A stretch of DNA of 64,000 bases from Pseudomonadota bacterium. GTDB taxonomy: Bacteria > Pseudomonadota > Gammaproteobacteria > Steroidobacterales > Steroidobacteraceae. Location: positions 62,001 to 126,000 of the forward strand of contig JAFEDT010000017.1 in NCBI GenBank assembly GCA_018241445.1, in the 5' to 3' direction. Position numbers and translations under genes: made by a program. Shown here piece by piece: positions 1 to 7,813 of the stretch (the first letter of the stretch is position 1; each line of letters opens with the position of its first letter). A model generated the notes under the pieces. It saw only the letters and a list, made by a program, of their open reading frames with translations, did no database searches and was not told where the DNA came from.

Positions 1-3000
1 CCCGGGAGCGGGTCAGCAGTCCGCCGAGCAGCTGCGAGCGATCCAGCAGCCGGTGTGCGATCAGGTGTGTCACGCCGTCCTGCTGCTGCATTTCACCGTG
101 TACTTCCATCAGGCGCGCTTCCAGCAGCGCGCGCCGCTGGGCGTCACCGACCCGCTGCCACACGATGACGTTGACCTGGCCGCTCTCGTCCTCCAGGGTG
201 AGGAAGGTGACGCCACTGGCGGTCTGCGGGCGCTGGCGCATGAGCACCAGCCCGGCGGTGCGTACCTGTGCACCGTGACCCGCCTGCAGCAGCTGCGCGG
301 CACTCATGAGCCGGCTGGCCCCCAAGCGCCCGCGCAGCAGCGCCAGCGGGTGACGCCCGAGGGTGAGCCCGATCGAGGCATAATCAGCCACGACGCCCTC
401 ACCCTCCCGCGGTGCGGGGATAAGCGGCCGTCCCTCGATCACCTCGTTCCCCGCTTGAGCTGGTAGCAGCGGCAACGCAGTTTCGGTGCCGGCCACCTCC
501 CAGAAAGCCAGGTGCCGGTTGCCGCACAGTGTGGCGAAGGCGCCCGCCGCCGCGAGCGCTTCCAGGTCGGTGCGGGTGAGGCCCGCGCGGGCCGCCAGGT
601 CAGCGACGCTGGCGAAGGGCCGCGCGGCACGTGCGGCCACGAGACGGGTCACCGACGCCTGCGGCAGGGACTTCACCAGGCACAGCCCCAGGCGCAGCAC
701 CGGCTCACCGTCGGCGCCATGTTCGAGCGCGCAATCCCAGTCGCTGACACAGGCGTCGACGGGGCGCACCTCCACGCCGTGGGCGCGCGCATCGCGCACC
801 AGCTGTGCCGGCGCATAGAAACCCATCGGCTGGCTGTTGAGCAGCGCGCAGGCAAAGGCCGCCGGCTCGTGGTGCTTCAGCCAGGCGGAGTCGTACACCA
901 GCAGCGCGAAGCTCATGGCGTGGGACTGGGGAAAGCCGTATTCCCCGAAGCCCGTCATCTGCTGGTAGATACGCTCGGCGAACTCCTGCGGATAGTTGCG
1001 CGCGCGCATGCCTGACAGCAGGCGCTCGCGAAAACCTTCCAGCCCGCCGGTGCGCTTCCAGGCCCCCATCGCCCGCCGCAACGCGTCCGCCTCCCCGGGG
1101 GTGAAACCGGCGGCGACGACAGCGATCTGCATCACCTGCTCCTGGAAGATCGGCACGCCCAGGGTCGGCTGCAGCACAGCGCGTATCTCCTCGCGGGGAT
1201 AGTCCACCTGCTCTGCACCGCTGCGGCGGCGCAGATAGGGATGCACCATGCCGCCCTGGATCGGACCGGGGCGCACGATCGCCACCTCGATCACCAGGTC
1301 AAAATAACACCGCGGCTGCAGGCGCGGCAGCATCGCCATCTGTGCCCGGGATTCGATCTGGAACACCCCGACGGTATCGGCGCGCGAGATCATCCGGTAG
1401 ACCTCGGCATCCTCGGCCGGCAGCATGCCGAGCGTGTGGTGTATGCCGCGGTAGGCGTGCACCAGGTCGAAGGCGCGCCGCAGTGCCGTCAGCATGCCCA
1501 GCGCCAGCAGGTCCACCTTCAGCAGGCCGAGTTCGTTGAGGTCGTCCTTGTCCCACTGCACCACGGTGCGCTCGGGCATCGCGGCGTTCTCGATGGGCAC
1601 CAGTTCCGCGAGCAGCCCGGCCGCGATGACAAAACCGCCGACATGCTGCGACAGGTGCCGCGGAAAGCCCGGAGGAGCCACCAGCACGGCGACCAGGGGC
1701 AGCAGGTGCTGCAGGGCCGGCGAGCGCAGGTCGAAGCCCGCCTGTGCCAGGCGCTCCCCCAGCATGGCGCTGCCGTCCCACCACTGCATCGCCTTCGCCA
1801 GCCGCAGACCCTCCCGGGCCTCCAGGCCGAATGCCCTGGCCAGGTCGCGCAGCGCGCTGCGCGGGCGGTAAGCGATCACCGTTGCGGCCAGCGCGGCACG
1901 CTCGCGGCCATACTTGCCATAGACGTACTGCAGCACCTCCTCGCGCCGCTCGTGCTCGAAGTCGACGTCGATGTCGGGGGGCTCACGGCGCTCGCGCGAA
2001 ATGAAGCGCTCGAACAGCATGGTGGCGCCGCGCTGCGGGTCCACGGCCGTGATCCCCAAGTAATAGCAGACACGCGAGTTGGCGGCCGAGCCACGGCCCT
2101 GGCACAGGATGCCGCGGCCGCGGGCGAAGGCGACGATGTCGTGCACGGTGAGAAAGTACGGCTCGTAGCCGAGCTCGGCGATCAGCGCCAGCTCGTGCTC
2201 GATGCCGTCGTGCTCCGCCTGCGGCAGTCCGTGGGGCCAGCGCCGTTGCGCTCCTTCCAGGGTAAGCCGGCGCAGGTGGCTGGCGGGGGTCTGCCCCGGC
2301 GGCACCAGTTCCCGCGGGTACTCGTAGCGCAGCTCATCGAGTGAGAACCGGCATTGCCGTGCCAGCCCGACCGTCGCCGCCAGCAGCGGCGGCGGGTACA
2401 GCCGCGCCAGCCGCTCCCGCTCGCGCAGATAGCGCTCGCCGTTGGCATGCAGCCGCCGGCCCGCCTGTGCGATCGGCACACCCAGCCGGATGGCGGTCAG
2501 GGCATCCTGCAACTGCCGCCGTGCCCGTACGTGCATGAGGGCACCGCCGCTGGCCACCAGCGGCACCGTGAACCGCTCGCCCAGCCGCTGCAGTGCCGCA
2601 AGACGGGCGCGATCGCCGCCATCGCGCAGCAGCTCCACCGCCACATGCAGCCGGCCGCCGAAATTCTCCGCCAGCCATTGCAGTTCCTGGGCCTGCGGCT
2701 GCGGGCCGGGAAGCCACAGCAGCAGGCAGCGATCGAACTGCGCAGCCGCGAGATCAGTACGCGTGAGCCGGTAGTGACCCTTGCCGGCAGCGCGCCGGCC
2801 GAGCGTGATGAAGCGGCACAGGCCGCCGTAACCACTGCGGTCGCGCGCCAGCGCGGTGAACTTCAGCCCGCACTCGAGCGTGAACTCCGCACCCACTATC
2901 AGTCGCACCCGCCGCCCGCGCGCGGCCGCGTGCGCGCGCACCACGCCCGCCACGGAGCACTCGTCGGTGATGGCGAGCGCCTCGTAGCCGAGTGCCTCCG

Positions 3001-3112
3001 CCTGCTCCACCAGCTCCTGGGGATGCGAGGCGCCGCGCAGGAAGGTGAAGTTGGAAACACAGTGCAGCTCCGCGTAGGCCGGCGGCGCGCCACCGCAGGT
3101 GGCGGCATTCAT
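1..3112 (-). CDS. dnaE2: Error-prone DNA polymerase ImuC/DnaE2 (3' end beyond window)
   Basis: Catalytic subunit of the SOS mutasome, a C-family polymerase alpha paralogue that extends across damaged template with ImuA and ImuB. The protein opens with a PHP domain (AELHCVSNFTFLRGASHPQE near residues 13-32). It carries the polymerase metal-binding motif PDIDVDF near residue 380. Near the window edge it reaches the C-terminal OB-fold (VRTAGLVLMRQRPQTASGV). The frame is open to base 1, so only the last few dozen residues are missing. The ATG at 3112 overlaps the imuB stop by 4 bp (ATGA), which indicates translational coupling; the nearby ATG at 3108 is out of frame. The gene is last in lexA-imuA-imuB-dnaE2 and is presumably controlled by the LexA box upstream of lexA. 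Confidence 0.96.
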   Translation of the reverse strand, partial: MNAATCGGAPPAYAELHCVSNFTFLRGASHPQELVEQAEALGYEALAITDECSVAGVVRAHAAARGRRVRLIVGAEFTLECGLKFTALARDRSGYGGLCRFITLGRRAAGKGHYRLTRTDLAAAQFDRCLLLWLPGPQPQAQELQWLAENFGGRLHVAVELLRDGGDRARLAALQRLGERFTVPLVASGGALMHVRARRQLQDALTAIRLGVPIAQAGRRLHANGERYLRERERLARLYPPPLLAATVGLARQCRFSLDELRYEYPRELVPPGQTPASHLRRLTLEGAQRRWPHGLPQAEHDGIEHELALIAELGYEPYFLTVHDIVAFARGRGILCQGRGSAANSRVCYYLGITAVDPQRGATMLFERFISRERREPPDIDVDFEHERREEVLQYVYGKYGRERAALAATVIAYRPRSALRDLARAFGLEAREGLRLAKAMQWWDGSAMLGERLAQAGFDLRSPALQHLLPLVAVLVAPPGFPRHLSQHVGGFVIAAGLLAELVPIENAAMPERTVVQWDKDDLNELGLLKVDLLALGMLTALRRAFDLVHAYRGIHHTLGMLPAEDAEVYRMISRADTVGVFQIESRAQMAMLPRLQPRCYFDLVIEVAIVRPGPIQGGMVHPYLRRRSGAEQVDYPREEIRAVLQPTLGVPIFQEQVMQIAVVAAGFTPGEADALRRAMGAWKRTGGLEGFRERLLSGMRARNYPQEFAERIYQQMTGFGEYGFPQSHAMSFALLVYDSAWLKHHEPAAFACALLNSQPMGFYAPAQLVRDARAHGVEVRPVDACVSDWDCALEHGADGEPVLRLGLCLVKSLPQASVTRLVAARAARPFASVADLAARAGLTRTDLEALAAAGAFATLCGNRHLAFWEVAGTETALPLLPAQAGNEVIEGRPLIPAPREGEGVVADYASIGLTLGRHPLALLRGRLGASRLMSAAQLLQAGHGAQVRTAGLVLMRQRPQTASGVTFLTLEDESGQVNVIVWQRVGDAQRRALLEARLMEVHGEMQQQDGVTHLIAHRLLDRSQLLGGLLTRSR

Positions 3113-4566
3113 CCGAAGACCCCGTGCAGGAACCAGCCGTGCGGCGCGGCGCGTTCGCGGAATACCCACAGCCGCACCCCGCGCGCATCCATGGCGCTGT
3201 AATAGTCGCGTGCAATCCCCCGGCCGTCCCACCAGCCGGTCTCGATGCGCTCAGGCTCGCCCGCCAGGTGCAGGGGTCTTCCCCGCCGGCACGGCAGGCC
3301 GGCCCGCTCCGCCAGGGGCCGCGGCTCACGCAGCAGCCACAGCGGGCGTGCCGCCGCCACCGGCACGCGCGTGATCCGCTCGGGCTGCGGCGGCAGTCCA
3401 TGCGGCGCCCGCGCAATGCCCGCACCCTGTGGCAATAACGGCTCACTCACCTGCCAGGCCGCCTCGGGACGGTGATCGTCCCTCAGGACCAGTCCGTATA
3501 CCGCGCCGGCACCGAAGCGGGCGCGCAGGTGTTCCACCAGGTCAGCGCACGGCGCAGTGCCACCGCCACCCTGCTCTCCCGGCTGCCACAGCGGATGCGA
3601 ATCGCGCTGATGCGGCACCGTCGCCGTACGCAGCTCGCAGGCGCGCACCGGCTCCACCAGGGGCTGTTGCTGCAGGCGCTCGCGCAGCAGCGCGCTCAGG
3701 CGTTGCACGTCGGCCATGGGAGCCGCGAAGCGCATCGCGCAGCAGGTCGCGGCGCCGTGCCGGTGCAGCAGCCGGCATTCCAGCCGCATCACCCCGCACT
3801 GGTGTGCCTCGAGGAAGGCGGCGAGTTGCTCCCATAGCGGCGTCAGGGCACGAAGCAGGCGCTCGTGATCGGTGATCTCATGCTCCAGCTCGCAGCGGCG
3901 CCGGAACCGCTCACGCAATCGCACTGCCTGACGCGGATCAGGCGTGCGGCCCGTGAGCCGATCGAGCAGGGCCAGTTGCGCAGCCCCAAAGCGGCGCGCA
4001 AAGCCGGCACGCGGCAGGCGCAATGCCGCACCCACGGTGCGCACCCCCATGCGCGCCAGGCGTGCCTGGGTCTCCTCGGGCCAGCGCAGAACGGCAAGCG
4101 GCAGCGGCGCGAGCTGGCCGATGAGCCGCGCCGGATCCACGATCTGCAGTGGCCGCCCTGCCCGGGCGACCGCCAGCGCCGCCAGCGCGGTCGGTGCAAA
4201 GGCCAGCAGCGGCCGTGGATGCAGGGGCAGGCAGGCCTGGGTCAGCAGGCGGCGCAATCCCGCAAGCCCATCGAACAGGTGCAGGCTGCCGCGCACCTCC
4301 AGCACCAGGCCATCCGGGGGCACCAGGCTCACCTGGGGCGAGAAGCGCTGCGCCAGCACCCCCAGGGACTGCAGCACCTGCGGTGATATCCCCGCCAGAT
4401 GCACGCCAGCCCACAGCTGCCGTGCGACGGCCACGGACTGCGTAGCAGCCGGGCCTGCCGATGCCGGCGAAGGTGCGGCGGGCACCGGCACAGCAGCGCC
4501 GCGTGCCGGCACCGCGCCAGACTTCACGCCAGGCTCCGCGATGACAGTCAGCTCGAGCTGGCGCAT
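3109..4566 (-). CDS. imuB: Y-family polymerase-like mutasome protein ImuB, short palm
   Basis: Catalytically inactive Y-family relative that bridges ImuA, DnaE2 and the beta clamp in the mutasome (family knowledge). The product is 485 aa. The family-typical stretch SPQVSLVPPDGLVLEVRGSLHLFDG is at residues 76-100 and the diagnostic C-terminus RDYYSAMDARGVRLWVFRER is near the end. The ATG at 4566 overlaps the imuA end by 19 bp. Residues 1-50 are low-complexity Ala/Pro/Val. The first palm strand LWAGVHLAGI (51-60) is followed almost at once by LQSLGVLAQRFSPQVSL (65-81), whereas relatives have roughly 50-60 residues between these elements. An internal deletion therefore seems likely, though a lineage-specific form is possible. 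Confidence 0.9.
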   Translation of the reverse strand: MRQLELTVIAEPGVKSGAVPARGAAVPVPAAPSPASAGPAATQSVAVARQLWAGVHLAGISPQVLQSLGVLAQRFSPQVSLVPPDGLVLEVRGSLHLFDGLAGLRRLLTQACLPLHPRPLLAFAPTALAALAVARAGRPLQIVDPARLIGQLAPLPLAVLRWPEETQARLARMGVRTVGAALRLPRAGFARRFGAAQLALLDRLTGRTPDPRQAVRLRERFRRRCELEHEITDHERLLRALTPLWEQLAAFLEAHQCGVMRLECRLLHRHGAATCCAMRFAAPMADVQRLSALLRERLQQQPLVEPVRACELRTATVPHQRDSHPLWQPGEQGGGGTAPCADLVEHLRARFGAGAVYGLVLRDDHRPEAAWQVSEPLLPQGAGIARAPHGLPPQPERITRVPVAAARPLWLLREPRPLAERAGLPCRRGRPLHLAGEPERIETGWWDGRGIARDYYSAMDARGVRLWVFRERAAPHGWFLHGVFG

Positions 4567-5174
4567 GTATCCAGCCCGATCTCGATCGAGCCGCGGTGGG
4601 CAGTGCGGCCTTTGAGGAGGGTAATCCTGGCTCCCGCCCTGCAGGGCGTGAGGCTGAGCCGCAGGATCGCGGCACTGGCTTCCTGCGCTGCATGCAGCGG
4701 ACGGAACAGGATACCCAGGGTCCTGCCGCGCTCTGCGGCAAGCTGCAGCCGCCGGATCTCGCGTGATCGCGGCTGACGCACCCAGGCCAGCACGGCATCG
4801 CAGGCCCCCGAGCGCAGCGCCTGCTCGAAAGCCCACCGTGCCGGGTCGGCATCCACGACCGCGATCCGTGCAAGTTGCACACCGCCGGCCGCGAGCGCCG
4901 GCGCGAAAGGCACCAGGGGCGGCGTCACCCAGACACACCAGCGTGCCGCCGCCGCACGGCTGAGCCGTGCCAGCACCGGCAGCATCAGGCGCAGTTCACC
5001 GCTGCCGAAACGCGGAACGAGGATCTCTACCAGACCGCTTCGTGGCCAGCCCCTGCCGGGAAGCTGCTCGTCCAGGGCCGCAAAACCACTCGGCCATGTG
5101 CTGCGCGCTGCCGCGCTGCGGCCGCGCCAGATCGCCGGATGCTCGAGCAGCCGCGCCAGTCTCGTATCCCGCAT
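4548..5174 (-). CDS. imuA: Translesion synthesis accessory protein ImuA
   Basis: RecA/SulA-like accessory protein of the mutasome, 208 aa, thought to contact ImuB and RecA. The N-terminus (LLEHPAIWRG, then PSGFAALDEQLPGRGWPRSG around residues 28-47) is characteristic of ImuA. A conventional Walker A motif is not evident in the corresponding loop, as in much of this family. The central segment (WVRQPRSREIRRLQLAAERG, about residues 131-150) is also family-typical. The start at ATG 5174 leaves 55 bp to the lexA stop. The gene overlaps imuB by 19 bp, consistent with one SOS-induced transcript from the lexA promoter. Confidence 0.9.
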   Translation of the reverse strand: MRDTRLARLLEHPAIWRGRSAAARSTWPSGFAALDEQLPGRGWPRSGLVEILVPRFGSGELRLMLPVLARLSRAAAARWCVWVTPPLVPFAPALAAGGVQLARIAVVDADPARWAFEQALRSGACDAVLAWVRQPRSREIRRLQLAAERGRTLGILFRPLHAAQEASAAILRLSLTPCRAGARITLLKGRTAHRGSIEIGLDTCASSS

Positions 5175-5229
5175 TCGCTGGCCTCACGCACCGCAGATGT
5201 CCACCGCCACCGGTGCTTGCGTAACCAGG

Positions 5230-5847
5230 TCAGGCCGGCCGCACGGCCTGGCGCACGACACCCACCACGATCCCCTCGATCAGCAGGGGCTCCTGCCTCA
5301 GGTCCACCTTGATTGGATCGAAATCGGTGTTCTCGGGCAGCAACCACACGACCGACCCCTCCTGGCGGTAACGCTTCACGGTGACTTCGTTTTCCAGGCG
5401 AGCCACCACGATCTGGCGGCTGCGCACCTCGGAGGTGCGGTGTACGGCGACCAGGTCCCCGTCGAGGATCCCGGCATCCCGCATGCTCATGCCGATGACC
5501 TTCAGCAGGTAATGCGGCCGCGGCTGGAACAGGCCGGGATCGATCTGCAGGCGGCCCTCGAAATTCTCCTCGGCGAAAATGGGTTTGCCGGCGGCAACCC
5601 GCCCGATGAGCGGCAGCCCGATCTGCTCGCGGATGGTGTCCCGGAGCTGGATGCCGCGGGAGGTTCCCGGCATCAGGGAGATGACGCCCTTGCGGGCCAG
5701 GGCACGCAGGTGCTCCTCAGCTGCATTGGCGGAACGAAACCCCAGTTCCTGGGCAATCTCCGCCCGGGTGGGCGGCATGCCCGTATCGGATATGAACCGC
5801 TGGATGAGGCGCAGGATCTGGGTCTGACGGGGAGTAAGGTCTGACAT
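5230..5847 (-). CDS. lexA: SOS repressor LexA
   Basis: Transcriptional repressor of the SOS regulon and RecA-stimulated autoprotease, 205 aa. An N-terminal winged helix-turn-helix ([39 protein letters not shown]) is followed by the cleavage site A86-G87 in GRVAAGKP. The catalytic dyad is Ser121 (GMSM) and Lys158 (EVTVKRY). Length and motif spacing match canonical LexA. The ATG at 5847 lies 11 bp from a consensus LexA box, so the gene should be autoregulated and should control the downstream imuA-imuB-dnaE2 genes as well. Confidence 0.98.
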   Translation of the reverse strand: MSDLTPRQTQILRLIQRFISDTGMPPTRAEIAQELGFRSANAAEEHLRALARKGVISLMPGTSRGIQLRDTIREQIGLPLIGRVAAGKPIFAEENFEGRLQIDPGLFQPRPHYLLKVIGMSMRDAGILDGDLVAVHRTSEVRSRQIVVARLENEVTVKRYRQEGSVVWLLPENTDFDPIKVDLRQEPLLIEGIVVGVVRQAVRPA

Positions 5848-5858
5848 CGTGCACCAGC

Positions 5859-5874
5859 CTGTTTATACGTACAG
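5859..5874 (-). promoter_or_regulatory. LexA (SOS) box
   Basis: The sequence CTGTTTATACGTACAG matches the gammaproteobacterial consensus CTG-N10-CAG with an A/T-rich, near-palindromic core. It lies just upstream of the lexA start codon. It would cover the predicted transcription start of the lexA-imuA-imuB-dnaE2 operon. Confidence 0.93.
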
Positions 5875-5882
5875 TAACTGTG

Positions 5883-5910
5883 ATTATATCCAGATCGGGC
5901 TGCCCGGCAA
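5883..5910 (-). promoter_or_regulatory. Sigma-70 promoter of the lexA-imuABC operon
   Basis: On the minus strand a TTGCCG -35 (5905-5910) is followed after 16 bp by a perfect TATAAT -10 (5883-5888). The predicted start, near 5876, falls at the edge of the LexA box, so bound LexA should block initiation. Confidence 0.75.
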
Positions 5911-6378
5911 GCCCGCCGGAACCACCCCACCGAAGACCCCGGACGACCGCCCTGGCCCTCCTGCCCGTCAGCCCCAGATCCTCCGGCTGCCAGTCCCAGG
6001 GAACCCCGGCCGGCCCACCCTGCCGGCCGGCCCTGCCGGCGGGCCCGCCCTGCCGGCCAGCCCTCTTCAGCCAGCCACTCCAATGACAAAATCTTAACGA
6101 CCGACTCAACCTCCATCTGTGCCATTGCCATGATGTCAGTTGCATCAAGCACTGGAATTTCCCGGATGAAACACCCGTGCATTACTCCGTCACGCCTGAC
6201 CGGACCGAGTCCGTCACCAGCGCAACTGTCGCGTCCAAAAGACAACTTACATGTTTGGAGTTGCATTCCAAGCGTAAATTTGGTGCAGTTGCGCGCGGCG
6301 GACGCCGGCGGTGCTTGCCCCCGGAGTCACATCGTTTAAGGACATCCCGGAATCAATAACCCAGAAGGGGACGGATAT
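5911..6378. other. Intergenic region between lexA and the Lpp-like gene
   Basis: This 468-bp divergent intergenic stretch has no convincing gene. The lexA-proximal half is extremely GC-rich and holds short direct repeats at 6018-6066. The half nearer the lipoprotein is less GC-rich and presumably carries its promoter. No well-spaced -35/-10 pair could be chosen. A ribosome binding site (AAGGGG) sits about 9 bp before the ATG at 6379. Confidence 0.5.
6018..6066. repeat. GC-rich tandem repeats of CCCTGCCGGC type
   Basis: The 9-mer CCCTGCCGG occurs three times (6018, 6031 and 6048), with related CCGGCC/GGGCCC spacers and a further CCCTC remnant. The spacing of 13 and 17 bp is irregular. The block could form strong secondary structure upstream of the lexA promoter; no function can be assigned. 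Confidence 0.6.
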
Positions 6379-6696
6379 ATGAAGTGCGCGAGTGTTGTTA
6401 AGGCGGCGGCTGCCGTTGTTGCGATTATCGGACTTGCCGGTTGCCAGGACCTGAAGCCCCTGCAGGCTGACGTTGCCAGCCTCAAGGACCAGGTGGCCAA
6501 GCTGACGAGCGACACCGCGAGTGCCAAGAGCGCTGCGGATGCTGCCAACAGCGCCGCCTCCTCAGCCAGCCAGACTGCCAGCGGTGCGCAGAGCACGGCC
6601 AACCAGGCCCTTGCTGCTGCTCACGCCAGCCAGTCGTGCTGCGATGCGACCAACGAGAAGATCGACCGCATGTTCAAGCGCTCGGTCTCCAAGTAA
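6379..6696 (+). CDS. Lpp-like alanine-zipper outer-membrane lipoprotein
   Basis: Small lipoprotein of 105 aa. The signal peptide ends in the lipobox LAGC with acylated Cys at about residue 23. A heptad-like helix follows (LQADVASLKDQVAKLTSD, then an Ala/Ser-rich stretch to about residue 85), matching the alanine-zipper trimeric coiled coil of Lpp/OprI proteins. The C-terminus is KRSVSK; a terminal lysine is where Lpp is joined to peptidoglycan, so a structural envelope role is plausible. An unusual Cys-Cys pair (SQSCCDA) sits near residues 87-88. The gene is monocistronic and is followed by a strong terminator. Confidence 0.85.
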   Translation: MKCASVVKAAAAVVAIIGLAGCQDLKPLQADVASLKDQVAKLTSDTASAKSAADAANSAASSASQTASGAQSTANQALAAAHASQSCCDATNEKIDRMFKRSVSK

Positions 6697-6720
6697 GACT
6701 TACCAGTCTCGCTTGCAAAC

Positions 6721-6750
6721 AAAACGCCGCGCAGCAATGCGCGGCGTTTT
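6721..6750. terminator. Bidirectional hairpin terminator
   Basis: A perfect 12-bp inverted repeat, AAAACGCCGCGC and its complement, surrounds a 6-nt loop and has T-rich flanks on both strands. It lies between the convergent lipoprotein and methyltransferase genes and can serve both. Confidence 0.9.
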
Positions 6751-6762
6751 CTTTTGCGCGGA

Positions 6763-7788
6763 TCAGCTGCGGTAGCCGATCACCATGGTATCCGGGCCCG
6801 GCAGGGCGATTGCCTGGGTGCGGCGGAATCCCACCGTCTTCAGCCACTGCCGACAGTCGCGGATGGTGAAGTCGAAACCGCCCGGCGTCTCGATGAGCAT
6901 GTTGAGGCTCATCAGCAGTCCGGGCAGATTCCTGCTGCGGTCGTTGTCGATCATCGCCTCGTACACGATGAGCGCCCCGTTCTTTGGCAGCGCGCTGTAG
7001 GCCTTCTGCAGCAACAGGTGCTTCTGCTGCAGATCCCAGTCGTGCAGGACGTGGCCCATGATCAGCACGTCGGCCGACGGCAGCGGGTCGCGGAAGAAAT
7101 CCCCGCCGGTGAAAGTCAGGCGCCCCTGCAGCCCGAAGCGGCGTACGTACTCCTCGTAGATCGGCTGCACCGCCGGCAGGTCGAACTCGCTGCCCGCCAG
7201 GTGCGCATGGGCCAGGGCGAGCTGCACGCCGACCGCACCCTGCGCCCCGCCCACGTCGCAGAAGCTGCGGTAGCGCTTCCAGGGAAACTTGCGGGCTATG
7301 GCGCGCGCGGCGCCCAGGCTGATGCCCGTCATTGCCGACAGGAAGCCGCGCAGGCGCTGCGGATCGGCATACAGCGCGCCAAACAGGTCCTCGCCGCGCC
7401 GGATCTCGTTCTGTGGCTCACCGGTGCGCAGGCCCTGCGTGAGCGCGCCCCAGAACCCGTACAGCCGTGACGCCATCATCTCCAGGATCCCGCCGATATA
7501 GGTGGGCTTGTTGCGATCCAGGAACAGGTCCGTCTCGGGTGTATTGGCGTACAGGCCGCGGCGGCGGCGCAGGACGCCCATGGCCACCAGCGCGTCGAAG
7601 AAATCGCGTGCGCTGCGTGCGTGCAGGCCGAGGGCCGCGCGCAGCGCCTCCTCCTTCTGTGCGCCCTTCGCCAGGTGAGTGAACAGGCCGAGCTCGACCG
7701 CACTCAGGAATGTACGCGAGGCCCAGAATCCCGTGCCGAGCTGCATGAGACGGTCCGGCTTCAGCGCGGATTTGCGTATCGCAGCCAT
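6763..7788 (-). CDS. SAM-dependent O-methyltransferase (acetylserotonin/CrtF type)
   Basis: Class I methyltransferase of the plant-type O-methyltransferase family, 341 aa. An N-terminal winged-helix dimerisation domain (residues 1-110) is followed by a Rossmann domain with the SAM loop DVGGAQG (178-184) and the conserved catalytic-type His249 in GHVLHDWD. Such enzymes methylate hydroxyls of polyketides, carotenoids or quinones; the substrate here is unknown. The start at 7788 follows a GGGGGGAG ribosome site; an ATG at 7791 is equally in frame. It lies 22-25 bp after fabH, in the position often taken by fabD, and looks like the last gene of the plsX-fabH operon. Confidence 0.85.
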   Translation of the reverse strand: MAAIRKSALKPDRLMQLGTGFWASRTFLSAVELGLFTHLAKGAQKEEALRAALGLHARSARDFFDALVAMGVLRRRRGLYANTPETDLFLDRNKPTYIGGILEMMASRLYGFWGALTQGLRTGEPQNEIRRGEDLFGALYADPQRLRGFLSAMTGISLGAARAIARKFPWKRYRSFCDVGGAQGAVGVQLALAHAHLAGSEFDLPAVQPIYEEYVRRFGLQGRLTFTGGDFFRDPLPSADVLIMGHVLHDWDLQQKHLLLQKAYSALPKNGALIVYEAMIDNDRSRNLPGLLMSLNMLIETPGGFDFTIRDCRQWLKTVGFRRTQAIALPGPDTMVIGYRS

Positions 7789-7813
7789 CATGCTCCCCCC
7801 TCGCCCACGATGT

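Noticed and set aside
6254-6280. Possible promoter for the Lpp-like gene (TTGGAG and TAAATT)
   Set aside because: Spacing is only 14-15 bp without an extended -10, so it was not annotated.
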